DNA from: Chloroflexota bacterium
Lineage (GTDB): Bacteria; Chloroflexota; Anaerolineae; Anaerolineales; Villigracilaceae
NCBI GenBank assembly: GCA_023459215.1
Contig: JAEWVF010000004.1
Span: 1 to 25,734 of the forward strand
Direction of reading: 5' to 3'
DNA length: 25,734 nucleotides
In this document: positions 1 through 8,540 of the stretch, one piece after another
Position numbering within the stretch: the first letter of the stretch is position 1
Layout: every line of letters begins with the position of its first letter
Position numbers and translations under genes: made by a program
The notes under the pieces: model-generated
Seen by the model: only the letters and a program-made list of their open reading frames with translations
Told to the model about the DNA's origin: nothing
Databases searched by the model: none

Positions 1-2
1 TG

Positions 3-395
3 GTTCCCGATAAGACCGGCAAAAAACGTCGCAAATGGTTGGCTTTTATCGTTATTTTGCTCGATTGGTCCGCTGACAAAGTCTTCGATGAATATCGTCG
101 CCGCTTTGGCATCGAATGCAGCTATCGTATCCTGCGTCGCTTGCGCGCCACAACCACTTCGCGTAACCCAGCCTTACGATTTTTCTTGTTGAGTCTGGGA
201 TTGATTTTGACCAATGTTTGGGTCTTCCTACGCTGGGAATTCGCTCGCTTGCAATCCACTGGCCCTCGCCGAGCCAATGAATCACTCTTCCGGCTGCACC
301 GCTTCTCCAGGCTCTTAATTCGTTCCATCGAAAAGATTTACGGCACAATTTCTGCTATTCCTACAGCCTATTCACCTCAATCTGTGATTTACTGA
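3..395 (+). CDS. IS4-type DDE transposase, C-terminal fragment
   Basis: The reading frame is open to the left edge of the window, so only about the last 130 residues are present. The sequence Y-R-R-R-F-G-I-E, followed six residues later by R, fits the YREK signature of IS4-family transposases (Y-x2-R-x3-E-x6-K, here with R for K). Its Glu would be the third acidic residue of the DDE site. The following T-S-R-N-P-A-L-R and the hydrophobic helix with N-V-W-V-F-L-R-W are typical of the C-terminal end of this family. The stop codon lies only 5 bases before the end of the convergent glycosyltransferase gene, and I could not find a terminal inverted repeat in between. I cannot tell from this window whether the element is complete or active. 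Confidence 0.75.
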   Translation, partial: VPDKTGKKRRKWLAFIVILLDWSADKVFDEYRRRFGIECSYRILRRLRATTTSRNPALRFFLLSLGLILTNVWVFLRWEFARLQSTGPRRANESLFRLHRFSRLLIRSIEKIYGTISAIPTAYSPQSVIY

Positions 396-400
396 ATTTA

Positions 401-1630
401 TCAAATGGTTCTGCTGATATCGCTGTAAACACGGATGATTTTTTTGTAATGTTCGTAGCTCGAGTGCTCCTGCTTTGCGTAAGAAAAAGCCCGTTGTTTC
501 ATAGCTGTAATTTCTTCACCAGTTGATACCATCTTTTGCAGCGCATGTGCTAATTGTTGGCTATTGCCGGGTTCCACCAACAATCCCCTTTCATTATTGC
601 CTACCAGTTCACTCATTCCGCCTAGCTGGCTGGCTATGACCGGTTTGCCTAACGCAAAAGCTTCCAGGATGCTTAATGGCTGGTTTTCATACCATAGTGA
701 TGGCAATACAATTGCACGCGCGTTTCCACATAGATTTGCGAGTGCTTCTCCGGTTTGAAACCCCACATATTTAACATTGGGTGGCAGGTGATCTAATTGG
801 CTGAGAATTGGCTCTTCAGCGTTACCGGCCAGAACAACAGGGACATCTGCTGCGAGCCTGGCTGCTTCGAGTAAAGGGTAAACCCCTTTCAGGGGTTCCA
901 ATTTTCCTAAGAATAGAATATATCCATTATCTTTGGGGGTAAATTGGAACTTTTCATCAGGGATGAAAAGGGGCAGGTGATGGGTTTTCTTCTCGTTGAA
1001 TCCGTTTTCTAGTAGTTTGGTGCGCAGGAAATTGGATGGGCATAAAAAGGCATCAACGTTCTCGCGAATCGCCAGGAATTGGTGAACATATGCTTCCAGG
1101 CTTGCCATCCCACTGGCAAGCAGGGATCCTTTTTTGCATTTTTTGACGGCAGCATACCAAAATCTGCTCCCCCGGCACGCTTCGCAAATTTTCATGCCTT
1201 GATCGACCAGGAAGTGCGAATTGGGGCAAACAAGTTTGTAATCGTGGAGTGTCCAGACAACAGGCAGGCTGCGTTTCCTGGTAACTAAAACAATCGATGG
1301 CGTGATGTGCGCGTGGATATTGTGAAGGTGGATAATATCCGGGTTAACCCTGTCCAATAATTGCGCAAACCTGGCGCGCGCTTCTTGCGAGTAAATTGAA
1401 CGTTCAAGCACCTGCAATGCAGCGCGAGGGCTTTTGCGTTGATTAAGGGCGCGAAAGTCGATGTGCGAGACAAAAAGGTCGCTGTTAGGGTCTGGCAGGT
1501 TGTTTTCGCTGTGCATGGCGAAAAAGAAAACATCATGCCCATTTTCCCGCAATAAACCGGCCAAGTTGAAGGCATAATTGCTGTCGCCCCCGCCATAATA
1601 GTGACGGCTATTTACTATTAGAATTCGCAT
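401..1630 (-). CDS. GT4-family glycosyltransferase
   Basis: The 409-residue protein has a GT-B fold pattern. An N-terminal acceptor domain starts M-R-I-L-I-V-N and carries a glycine-rich loop (Y-Y-G-G-G-D). The C-terminal nucleotide-sugar domain has the E-x7-E motif at E315/E323 (E-N-Q-P-L-S-I-L-E). This is the usual signature of retaining GT4 enzymes, which act at the inner face of the membrane. The H-D-Y-K-L-V-C-P-N segment with Cys135, Cys149, Cys152 and Cys165 is a recurring cysteine-rich insert in one GT4 subgroup and could bind metal. It is the last gene of the minus-strand glycan operon, starting 3 bases after the sulfotransferase stop. Its base composition is less AT-rich than the genes before it. 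Sugar donor and acceptor cannot be read from the sequence. Confidence 0.9.
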   Translation of the reverse strand: MRILIVNSRHYYGGGDSNYAFNLAGLLRENGHDVFFFAMHSENNLPDPNSDLFVSHIDFRALNQRKSPRAALQVLERSIYSQEARARFAQLLDRVNPDIIHLHNIHAHITPSIVLVTRKRSLPVVWTLHDYKLVCPNSHFLVDQGMKICEACRGSRFWYAAVKKCKKGSLLASGMASLEAYVHQFLAIRENVDAFLCPSNFLRTKLLENGFNEKKTHHLPLFIPDEKFQFTPKDNGYILFLGKLEPLKGVYPLLEAARLAADVPVVLAGNAEEPILSQLDHLPPNVKYVGFQTGEALANLCGNARAIVLPSLWYENQPLSILEAFALGKPVIASQLGGMSELVGNNERGLLVEPGNSQQLAHALQKMVSTGEEITAMKQRAFSYAKQEHSSYEHYKKIIRVYSDISRTI

Positions 1631-1633
1631 AAT

Positions 1634-2617
1634 TTATGAATAAAATCTTGAGGATGTAGACAAGCCGAGCGATGACGCAATTTTCATATACATTGCGGTC
1701 CATAAGATTTTTGTCACTCGAATTGGAGTAAAAAAAACAAGTTGTAATAAGGCATTGGCATAGTTGAAAATAGAAATTTTCTCATCAGTGGTGGTGTATC
1801 CGAGTTTCTGTAGCTTTTTCTGTGCTATAGCTACATATACTTGTCTATCATCTATGCTCATTTCGGTTTTCCATTTTGCAATATTTTGTTTGTTTACTGG
1901 AGAAAAGATTAAATTTGAGTGCTGTTGATCGATGTATTGTTGGCTAGTTTTCCAGAAATCTAACATTATAGGATCGTATGATATACCAATAAACTCGCAT
2001 ATTTGTATTAGAAAAAAAGTTGGATTTTCCAAGAGCGCTTCATATTTAATTTCTAGAAAACGGTTTGTATATTTATCTTGTAGCCCTGCGATAAATTTTA
2101 ATTTTATGAGCCATTCAATTGCAGAAATGGCAGCAGAATATGTAAATGGTTTTTTGCGACTTTGCATACTTAGGTAGATATCTCGTCCATCACGAACAAT
2201 ATGAATGAATTTTGCTGATGGAAATACATCCGCAAGAATATTAATCTTTCTAATAAAAGACGGTGTCTTATCACCATATATAGGTTTCTTGTGCTTTTCA
2301 GCAAAAACTTGATAAGTATTTGTAAAAATTTCTTTCCAAGTAGAATCTTCTGATAAGCTTTCTCGTATAGCACCAGAACTTATCCCCCATTTTTGAAATT
2401 GATAATTTTCGTTTAGATAGCTGAGAAAAGCTTCTCTTTTTTCGAATTTAACAGGATTGGATGAACGAAGGTCTTGACCATTTATGATAGGCATAAAAAA
2501 GGTTGCTTCTTCAGGGATAGCAATTTGCGGGTGAGCATTTAACATTAGGCGTAGCAGTGTAGTTCCCGACCTTTGCACGCCTAAAATAAAAAATGTTGGT
2601 TGTTTATTTAGTTTCAT
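1634..2617 (-). CDS. Sulfotransferase family protein
   Basis: This is a PAPS-dependent sulfotransferase of about 327 residues. The N-terminal I-L-G-V-Q-R-S-G-T-T-L-L (residues 11-22) is the 5'-phosphosulfate binding loop. H-I-V-R-D-G-R-D (about 139-146) is the 3'-phosphate binding motif, and G-D-K-T-P lies between them. I chose the ATG at 2617, which puts the PAPS loop about ten residues from the start, as is usual, and overlaps the upstream gene by only 14 bases. The longest open frame would start at 2689 and overlap it by 86 bases. Its place among glycosyltransferases suggests that it sulfates the polysaccharide or a glycan intermediate. No genes for PAPS synthesis are visible here. The coding sequence is very AT-rich. 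Confidence 0.85.
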   Translation of the reverse strand: MKLNKQPTFFILGVQRSGTTLLRLMLNAHPQIAIPEEATFFMPIINGQDLRSSNPVKFEKREAFLSYLNENYQFQKWGISSGAIRESLSEDSTWKEIFTNTYQVFAEKHKKPIYGDKTPSFIRKINILADVFPSAKFIHIVRDGRDIYLSMQSRKKPFTYSAAISAIEWLIKLKFIAGLQDKYTNRFLEIKYEALLENPTFFLIQICEFIGISYDPIMLDFWKTSQQYIDQQHSNLIFSPVNKQNIAKWKTEMSIDDRQVYVAIAQKKLQKLGYTTTDEKISIFNYANALLQLVFFTPIRVTKILWTAMYMKIASSLGLSTSSRFYS

Positions 2618-3737
2618 AATCATTCTCAAGACCCATAAAAATTTTATAATTCTGAAAGCAATCTTCACTGGAGAATTTCTCCAAGACAATTTGTCTTGGC
2701 AAATTTTTGCTTATTTTCCCACTATAAACATCTAATATTCTATTGGCCAACATGGTATGTGAGCCAATTGCTATTAGATAGCCATTTTGCTCATCTCTTA
2801 TCATTTCACTTGCGCCACCTATATTTGTTAGTATGCAAGGCAAATCCATCGACATTGCTTCTAATGCAGCAACTGAAAAAGTTTCAACCTTATTTGATGG
2901 TAATATAAAAACCGATGACAGTTTTAGATAAGGGCGAACATCGCTTTGTACACCTAGAAAGTGTACATGATTTATGACTCCTAGATTCGTGGCCATTTTT
3001 TTTAGAGAAGAAAGTCTTATTGGTGTCCCGCTTCCAATTAGCAGTAGACGCCAATCAACTTGTGGTGATAAATTTATTAGTTCTCTTAGCGCTGAAATCG
3101 AAAGTTCTTGTTGTTTATGTTCCGCTAGTGTTGCCACTTGTGTAATGATAAAAGTATTAGGTGTAATATTTAAGCTAGTTTTTAGAATTGGCGAATCTGG
3201 GAAGTCAGGGGTGAAGTAGCTGGTATCAACGCCGTTATAAATTGTGTGAAATTGCTTAAGTGGAATGTTGTAAACGTAAGACCAATATTTTGCCTGTGAT
3301 TGGCATACAGAAATGATTTTATCTTGATTTTTTAGGAATTTTGCGTAAAGAAAATGTTGTAAGTGAATATATAAATTTTTTTGAGTTGTGCTATGAATAG
3401 AAACAAAAACATTTATTGTTTTTGTTAGGAATTTCCTAGCGAAAAATATAAAAAATAACTCATACATGCCAAAGGGAATAACGATGTCCACGTCCCCCTC
3501 TCTTAATATCTGAATAATTTTAAACACAGGGGTAAAAAAATCGAATCGGAATCTTTTTTTTGCATAATGTAAATGAACATTTTCGGACAGAAATTTTTTT
3601 TGGCTGGTATTACTAGATAGCGCTATCACAATAACTTTGTGTTTTTTGTTTTTTGTAAAATAATTGGCTAAGTTTATGAGGAGCTTCTCAGCGCCCCCCC
3701 AACCTAAACCTTTTGTAACGAAAGCTATGGAGCTCAT
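2604..3737 (-). CDS. GT4-family glycosyltransferase
   Basis: The 377-residue GT-B enzyme starts M-S-S-I-A-F-V-T-K-G-L-G-W-G-G-A-E. The G-G-A-E loop is a hallmark of GT4 N-terminal domains. The donor-binding half shows I-Y-N-G-V-D, then L-L-L-I-G-S-G-T, and the E-x7-E motif at E285/E293 in E-T-F-S-V-A-A-L-E. It probably adds one sugar to a lipid-linked oligosaccharide in the cytoplasm. The start lies 14 bases after the stop of the preceding GT4 gene, and the 3' end overlaps the sulfotransferase start by 14 bases, so translation of the two is likely coupled. The sequence is AT-rich with long A and T runs. Donor specificity is unknown. Confidence 0.9.
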   Translation of the reverse strand: MSSIAFVTKGLGWGGAEKLLINLANYFTKNKKHKVIVIALSSNTSQKKFLSENVHLHYAKKRFRFDFFTPVFKIIQILREGDVDIVIPFGMYELFFIFFARKFLTKTINVFVSIHSTTQKNLYIHLQHFLYAKFLKNQDKIISVCQSQAKYWSYVYNIPLKQFHTIYNGVDTSYFTPDFPDSPILKTSLNITPNTFIITQVATLAEHKQQELSISALRELINLSPQVDWRLLLIGSGTPIRLSSLKKMATNLGVINHVHFLGVQSDVRPYLKLSSVFILPSNKVETFSVAALEAMSMDLPCILTNIGGASEMIRDEQNGYLIAIGSHTMLANRILDVYSGKISKNLPRQIVLEKFSSEDCFQNYKIFMGLENDYETK

Positions 3738-3751
3738 AGATAAATTTTTCT

Positions 3752-4960
3752 CTATTTTTCTTGGGCAAATTTTGAATATAAAGCAGATAAATTATTTCCA
3801 AACAAATCCCAGCTATAGTTGTTTTGGGCATAATTCTCACATTTTGTTATCCATTCATTTCTTGTTTCCATAACGGAATGTACAAAGTGTGCCAAGTTTT
3901 GGTAATCTCCTTTATACAAGAACCCTAATTTGTAATCTTGTACTGCTTTTTTGATATCTAATATGCCTTCCGACGTAATCACAGGAACTCCTGTTGCAAT
4001 ATACTCTCCAAATTTAGTTGGCGATGAAACATTATTGAGCAAAATATTGTCGCGTAGTAAAAAACCAATATCGCAGGCTGAAAGAAACTTAGGTACATCG
4101 GAATGTTGTACGGAATATATCAATACACTTGATGCATCAATATCTATTTCTTGCAGAAGGTTTTTTATCGGTTGAACATCTGAGGGCGGGGTTAGGATTA
4201 ACATCTTTGCATTTTTGAAATACAAATTCATTTGCTTAAAAATAAGTAAGGCTAGGTCAATTTTTTGATAGAAAGAATAAGAACCTAAGTATACAAAAAC
4301 AGGATCTTCGCTTTTTACTCCCCATTCTGCCCGAAGGGATTCTCTTGCTTTTTTTTGAAAAACAAAAAGGTTAGTGTTAACTGCACATGGGATAATAGAT
4401 TGAATCTGGCTGGTGCTGCCGAGTTGATTTTTTACAAAATCTTGCATTGCACTAGATACAAAAATAATAGCCTTATTTTGAACAGCCTTTTTCTCTAGAG
4501 CATTAAGCCGCTCCAGTGCAACATTATTTTTCTTAAATCGATGTGCCTGTTCTTCGCTAAGAAGGCCATGCATATCGCTAATAGACATTATTTTTGTTTC
4601 TTCCGCAACCATCTGCCCGATATAACCAGCAAGAGTTGCTTGACAATGTAGTATTTCTATCTTTTCATTATGAACAAAGCGCTTGGTAATTGAAAGATAG
4701 TATTTATCCACCAGCTTATAACCTAGGGGTAATTGGTTATCAGGGAAAACCGGTATTAGCCAAATTGGATATCCAAGAGATCGAACTTTCTCTACAAAAG
4801 ATCTGATTCCGCTAATATTTCCCCAAAAGCGTAAATGCAAAAACGATAATACTGCTGTGTTAATATTTTGTTTTTTTAGCTGAGTTAATTCAGATAAGAC
4901 ACGAATAGTGTAGCCATCGTTATTTGTTATGTTAGAAGCCGTTACAAAACCAATTTTCAT
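3752..4960 (-). CDS. GT4-like glycosyltransferase
   Basis: The 402-residue protein has a Rossmann-type start (M-K-I-G-F-V-T-A-S-N) and a C-terminal half with V-F-V-Y-L-G-S-Y-S-F-Y-Q-K, L-S-A-C-D-I-G-F-L-L-R and S-P-T-K-F-G-E-Y-I-A-T-G-V-P-V. These match the donor-binding domain of GT-B glycosyltransferases. The canonical E-x7-E motif is not clear; only the second Glu (in K-F-G-E-Y) is obvious, so it belongs to a divergent GT4 branch. An A-G-G-A sequence lies about 9 bases before the ATG. It starts 5 bases after the O-antigen ligase gene and sits inside the glycan operon. The sugar it transfers cannot be deduced. Confidence 0.83.
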   Translation of the reverse strand: MKIGFVTASNITNNDGYTIRVLSELTQLKKQNINTAVLSFLHLRFWGNISGIRSFVEKVRSLGYPIWLIPVFPDNQLPLGYKLVDKYYLSITKRFVHNEKIEILHCQATLAGYIGQMVAEETKIMSISDMHGLLSEEQAHRFKKNNVALERLNALEKKAVQNKAIIFVSSAMQDFVKNQLGSTSQIQSIIPCAVNTNLFVFQKKARESLRAEWGVKSEDPVFVYLGSYSFYQKIDLALLIFKQMNLYFKNAKMLILTPPSDVQPIKNLLQEIDIDASSVLIYSVQHSDVPKFLSACDIGFLLRDNILLNNVSSPTKFGEYIATGVPVITSEGILDIKKAVQDYKLGFLYKGDYQNLAHFVHSVMETRNEWITKCENYAQNNYSWDLFGNNLSALYSKFAQEK

Positions 4961-4965
4961 GTTTT

Positions 4966-6423
4966 TTATCCTGCCCGTTTAGAAAAATTTGTATTTTTCA
5001 CTTTTTTATATGTGTTTTCAAGAAGTACTACAGCAATGGCAACACTATAATTCCAGGGTTGAGAGAAAAAATAATCCTGTATCGAAATACTGGAAAAAAG
5101 TGCAAGGATGAAAAAGGTTCCGATTCCGTACATGAATGATTTGTCATCCATGGATAAAATAGCAACTGAAAGGCTGCGCATCATTTTTGTTATTCTGCTT
5201 AGCAGATAAATAAGAACCGGAATTATAAATATGCCATACTGATTAAGAGCTGCAACCAGGCCAACATCGCTGGCCCAAACGCCATATTGATTTTCTATGA
5301 TTTGATTGCTTCCTGGTCCGTTCCCTAGTATTGGATTTTTTACAAAGTTGTTCCAGAATATCTGAGTAGCATCTAGACGGATGGTAACAGATGCTTCCTG
5401 TGATGGATTTAATATACTTATCAATCGATTAAAGATAGCAGGCAGTATATTGGTTGTCGCAGCGACAAATGGTAAAAACACCGCAAGGCCGATCAGGATT
5501 AATGCAGTTGTTTTTTTTATGTTATTTTGCGTTCGAGGTACCTTGAAATAAAGAAAAACAGACAACAAAATACTCAGAAAAACAGTTGCAACAAACCAAA
5601 AACGCACCAAGGAAAGAGAAACAGATATAAAAGCTAATGAGGTAAAGATGATATATCTTTTCTTGCCAGTTAAGAACCATTTCGCTAGATGAATATAGTA
5701 CATTAAAAACAAAAGATTTGGCGCTCTATTCCATAAATATGGGAGCATGCGCCCGCCAACGTTAATGTAGCGCGTTTCGCTGTAAAAAGATGGCGATGAT
5801 GTTGGCAACACAAGCCGGGCTTGTGTAATGAATTCGTAAACATGAATACCAATTGAAATTATCGATACTGTTGTTAGTAGCGCAAAGAATATTTTTCTAG
5901 ATTTGGGCGTCTGAATCAAAATAGCCAAGCTTAGATAGAATATGAAGGCCAGCGTTTGGCGTAAATCTTGAACCGCTGCGTTTAAAGAAATCGATTTTTG
6001 AATAAGAACTGATCCTGCCAGCGATAGTCCGATGATTCCATATAACAAAATCACTGGCTTGGTGAGTAAAGGTAATGATTTCCGCGTAAACAACTTAATT
6101 ATGCTAATGATAACCGTTCCCAACAGCAGGGCATCGAGAAAATTAATCGTTACTCCTGAAGCAATTCGAAGCGATGGCAGATATATCAAATTGTATAGAT
6201 GGAAAAAATTTGTTGTTGTAAGGATAGTAATGGTTATGATTATCCAAGGCCACCTGTAAGAAATCGCCAAGATACCCAGATAAAAAACTACCATCAAGGT
6301 TGATACAAAGGCATTTTCTGTAGGGGATGCTACTATTAATAATATAAAAACGATAAAAGGGATTAACCCAAAAACAAAATATTTTTGCAATCGCATGGGT
6401 TTATCCAGGTAATCATTTATCAT
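4966..6423 (-). CDS. O-antigen ligase / Wzy-type polymerase membrane protein
   Basis: This is a 485-residue integral membrane protein with about ten to twelve hydrophobic helices. A G-N-G-P-G-S-N-Q motif follows the large loop near residue 360. That motif and the following helix pattern mark the WaaL/Wzy (O-antigen ligase) superfamily, which polymerises or transfers lipid-linked glycans on the outer face of the cytoplasmic membrane. It is the only such protein in the operon, so a polymerase role is as likely as a ligase role. The ATG at 6423 is preceded by A-G-G-A-A at good spacing and overlaps the end of the GT2 gene by 11 bases, which suggests coupled translation. Confidence 0.85.
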   Translation of the reverse strand: MINDYLDKPMRLQKYFVFGLIPFIVFILLIVASPTENAFVSTLMVVFYLGILAISYRWPWIIITITILTTTNFFHLYNLIYLPSLRIASGVTINFLDALLLGTVIISIIKLFTRKSLPLLTKPVILLYGIIGLSLAGSVLIQKSISLNAAVQDLRQTLAFIFYLSLAILIQTPKSRKIFFALLTTVSIISIGIHVYEFITQARLVLPTSSPSFYSETRYINVGGRMLPYLWNRAPNLLFLMYYIHLAKWFLTGKKRYIIFTSLAFISVSLSLVRFWFVATVFLSILLSVFLYFKVPRTQNNIKKTTALILIGLAVFLPFVAATTNILPAIFNRLISILNPSQEASVTIRLDATQIFWNNFVKNPILGNGPGSNQIIENQYGVWASDVGLVAALNQYGIFIIPVLIYLLSRITKMMRSLSVAILSMDDKSFMYGIGTFFILALFSSISIQDYFFSQPWNYSVAIAVVLLENTYKKVKNTNFSKRAG

Positions 6424-7375
6424 GTGTGATTCCTATATGATCAAGGCGTTGTCTGGTTTTTTTGCAACTACTTTTCCCATTAATAAAACCATCCCGCAAC
6501 CCCAAAAAGCGATAATAGCCAAGGGTAATCTGGACGGGGATGATGTAAAGGCTGGCTAAAATTTTCCCATTTAATGCAGCAAGAAAGATTTTTTTGAGAA
6601 TGTTGGGCTTTAGTTGGCTTGCTATGTAGTAAGCTGAAAAAAAGTTAACATATTTTTGTACGAATGTGTTGTGGAGTATTGATGGAACCAAGGCTGCTTC
6701 GCCATTTCCAAAACCGTACCTGTAGCTTTCTTTGTTGTAATCGCTCCATTTTTCCATTCTATGCCAATATACATTAGCATCAAGTGCATACGCAATTTTG
6801 ATATCAGAATTTAATAGTATAAGTGAAAAAACGGTATCATCAGCCGCAAATGTTAGATCTTCTGGGAGCTTTCCCATTTTTTCCCAGGCAGATTTTTTGT
6901 AGGCAATCGAACGATTGGATGGTAAATAGCCATTTTTTTTATGGGGCAAATGCAGTGCTTGCAAATAATAAGCCGCCCACGCTGCGGAAGTTGTAATCTT
7001 GTTTCCTTCTATTGAATAATTCCCTGCAACAGCTTGTATCTCAGGATTATCAATGAATGGTTGGCAAATTTTTTCAATCCAATCTATGTTTAATGAACAT
7101 CCCATATCTGTAGAAACTATAATTTCATTGCTTGAGTTTTCAATAGCTTTATTCCTGCCAATAGCCGGAGAACCTTTTATTTGGTCTAGCTTGACTCGGC
7201 TATCATTTCTTGCCCAGTCTGTAAGCACTTCCCAAGTGCCATCTTGTGAGAATGCATCTACTATAGATATTTCATCAGGCTGTCGTGTTTGATGATTAAT
7301 ATCACTCATCCAATTAGTGATACTGTTGATCTCATTTTTACAAGTGGTAACAAGCGTAAATCTAAGGTTAGACAT
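6413..7375 (-). CDS. GT2-family (GT-A fold) glycosyltransferase
   Basis: The 320-residue protein begins F-T-L-V-T-T-C-K-N-E, followed by I-V-D-A-F-S-Q-D-G-T (about residues 38-47) and S-T-D-M-G-C (88-93). These are the nucleotide-binding strand and DxD-like metal site of inverting GT2 enzymes. A-A-D-D-T-V-F at about 177 probably supplies the catalytic acid/base region. The C-terminal part is hydrophobic and may sit on the membrane. It starts 6 bases after the stop of the STELLO-like gene and overlaps the O-antigen ligase start. It is likely one of the enzymes building the repeat unit; the sugar is unknown. Confidence 0.87.
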   Translation of the reverse strand: MSNLRFTLVTTCKNEINSITNWMSDINHQTRQPDEISIVDAFSQDGTWEVLTDWARNDSRVKLDQIKGSPAIGRNKAIENSSNEIIVSTDMGCSLNIDWIEKICQPFIDNPEIQAVAGNYSIEGNKITTSAAWAAYYLQALHLPHKKNGYLPSNRSIAYKKSAWEKMGKLPEDLTFAADDTVFSLILLNSDIKIAYALDANVYWHRMEKWSDYNKESYRYGFGNGEAALVPSILHNTFVQKYVNFFSAYYIASQLKPNILKKIFLAALNGKILASLYIIPVQITLGYYRFLGLRDGFINGKSSCKKTRQRLDHIGITHDK

Positions 7376-7381
7376 TTTTAT

Positions 7382-8509
7382 CTATTTCACCATTTGTACA
7401 ACATCTGCCCAAATTCGCATATTCTTTGCCGTTTTCCTAAAAAACTCTTTGGTACTATTTTCCCAGATAAACCCATCTTGCATATTTGAAAAATCTTCTA
7501 ATTGAATAGAGAGCGATGTGTAAGCATCATAATAGGATGTTGATGGTAATTTTACATTTGTCAAGAAATCTGCGAGATCTTCTGTCAACATGATACCCGC
7601 TAATTCGTTATACAAATCTATAAATAGGTTATGTTTGTTTCGGCGATGTTCTGCTATTGGAGAACCTATTCTGATGCGTTCCCCAACAGATTCCACACAA
7701 ACCTGAAGAAAATAACCGGAAAATATATCTCCAAACCGATCAAGTTTCATCCCTTTTAAACTATCTCCCATGTTCACATAATAATACGCAAGCATGGCAT
7801 CTCTTGACAATGCTGTATTTTGTGTATTTATAGGACAGCGAATTTTTTTACCTAGAAATACATTCTGTTTTTTCCAGTCCAAAATATGGGGATGCGCGTA
7901 AAGACGACCAATAGCATCGGTATCTGGGTCAAGTGTCCATAAGCCAACGTTAACTGCAATTTTTCCGCTGCTGGCCTCTCCGATTATGTTGCTGCCATCT
8001 TTCCGGAATTTGTAGGGGAAACCGCGAGGATATAGGTTTTCATCTGGCTGTTTTGGGGTTAACAAGGAGCAAAGATTGAACCATCCATCGCTTCCTGTGG
8101 CATCCGGTAATTCAGTTAATTTCCCTACATTTAAGTGTTCGCTAATAAAATCTTGGTTAAGTATTGGGAAATTATCATCGTCAACTGAAATAACAACATC
8201 AGCGCCTTCATCCAAGGCAATGAGATATGCGACATTTCGCCTGTTGTCTGAATTTTCCGGGATAATTTCTTTTAATTCGGGAAAACGATCAAGATACTTT
8301 TTTTGCCAGTCAATATCAAGATATCGAATATTAAAACCGCGGTTAATATATTTTTTTGATATATCGCCAGAATCTTGTGGGCTTTTTCGATCTCCGGCTA
8401 TGTAAATGGTCACGTCTTTTTTGTGATTCCATGTGTCAATATTTTCAGTATAGCTTTCTAGAAAGGGTTCGAGTGAAAAAATGGTTGTTGTTGTAATTGC
8501 TATTTTCAT
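7382..8509 (-). CDS. STELLO/GT75-like glycosyltransferase
   Basis: The protein has 375 residues when started at the ATG at 8509, which has A-A-G-G-A-G-A seven bases upstream. An upstream in-frame start at 8551 has no such site. The order of motifs resembles the STELLO (DUF288) and reversibly glycosylated polypeptide families: I-A-G-D-R-K-S-P near residue 38, N-R-R-N-V-A-Y-L-I-A-L near 90, D-D-D-N-F-P at about 110, Y-P-R-G-F-P-Y-K-F-R, then D-R-F-G-D-I-F-S-G-Y. The triple Asp would bind the nucleotide-sugar metal ion. Plant GT75 proteins are UDP-arabinopyranose mutases, and STELLOs are Golgi proteins linked to cellulose synthase. The bacterial role is not established. In this operon it could transfer a sugar or convert a UDP-sugar between ring forms. 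Confidence 0.75.
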   Translation of the reverse strand: MKIAITTTTIFSLEPFLESYTENIDTWNHKKDVTIYIAGDRKSPQDSGDISKKYINRGFNIRYLDIDWQKKYLDRFPELKEIIPENSDNRRNVAYLIALDEGADVVISVDDDNFPILNQDFISEHLNVGKLTELPDATGSDGWFNLCSLLTPKQPDENLYPRGFPYKFRKDGSNIIGEASSGKIAVNVGLWTLDPDTDAIGRLYAHPHILDWKKQNVFLGKKIRCPINTQNTALSRDAMLAYYYVNMGDSLKGMKLDRFGDIFSGYFLQVCVESVGERIRIGSPIAEHRRNKHNLFIDLYNELAGIMLTEDLADFLTNVKLPSTSYYDAYTSLSIQLEDFSNMQDGFIWENSTKEFFRKTAKNMRIWADVVQMVK

Positions 8510-8540
8510 TGGCTTTCTCCTTGCATACTGAAGCATGCAA

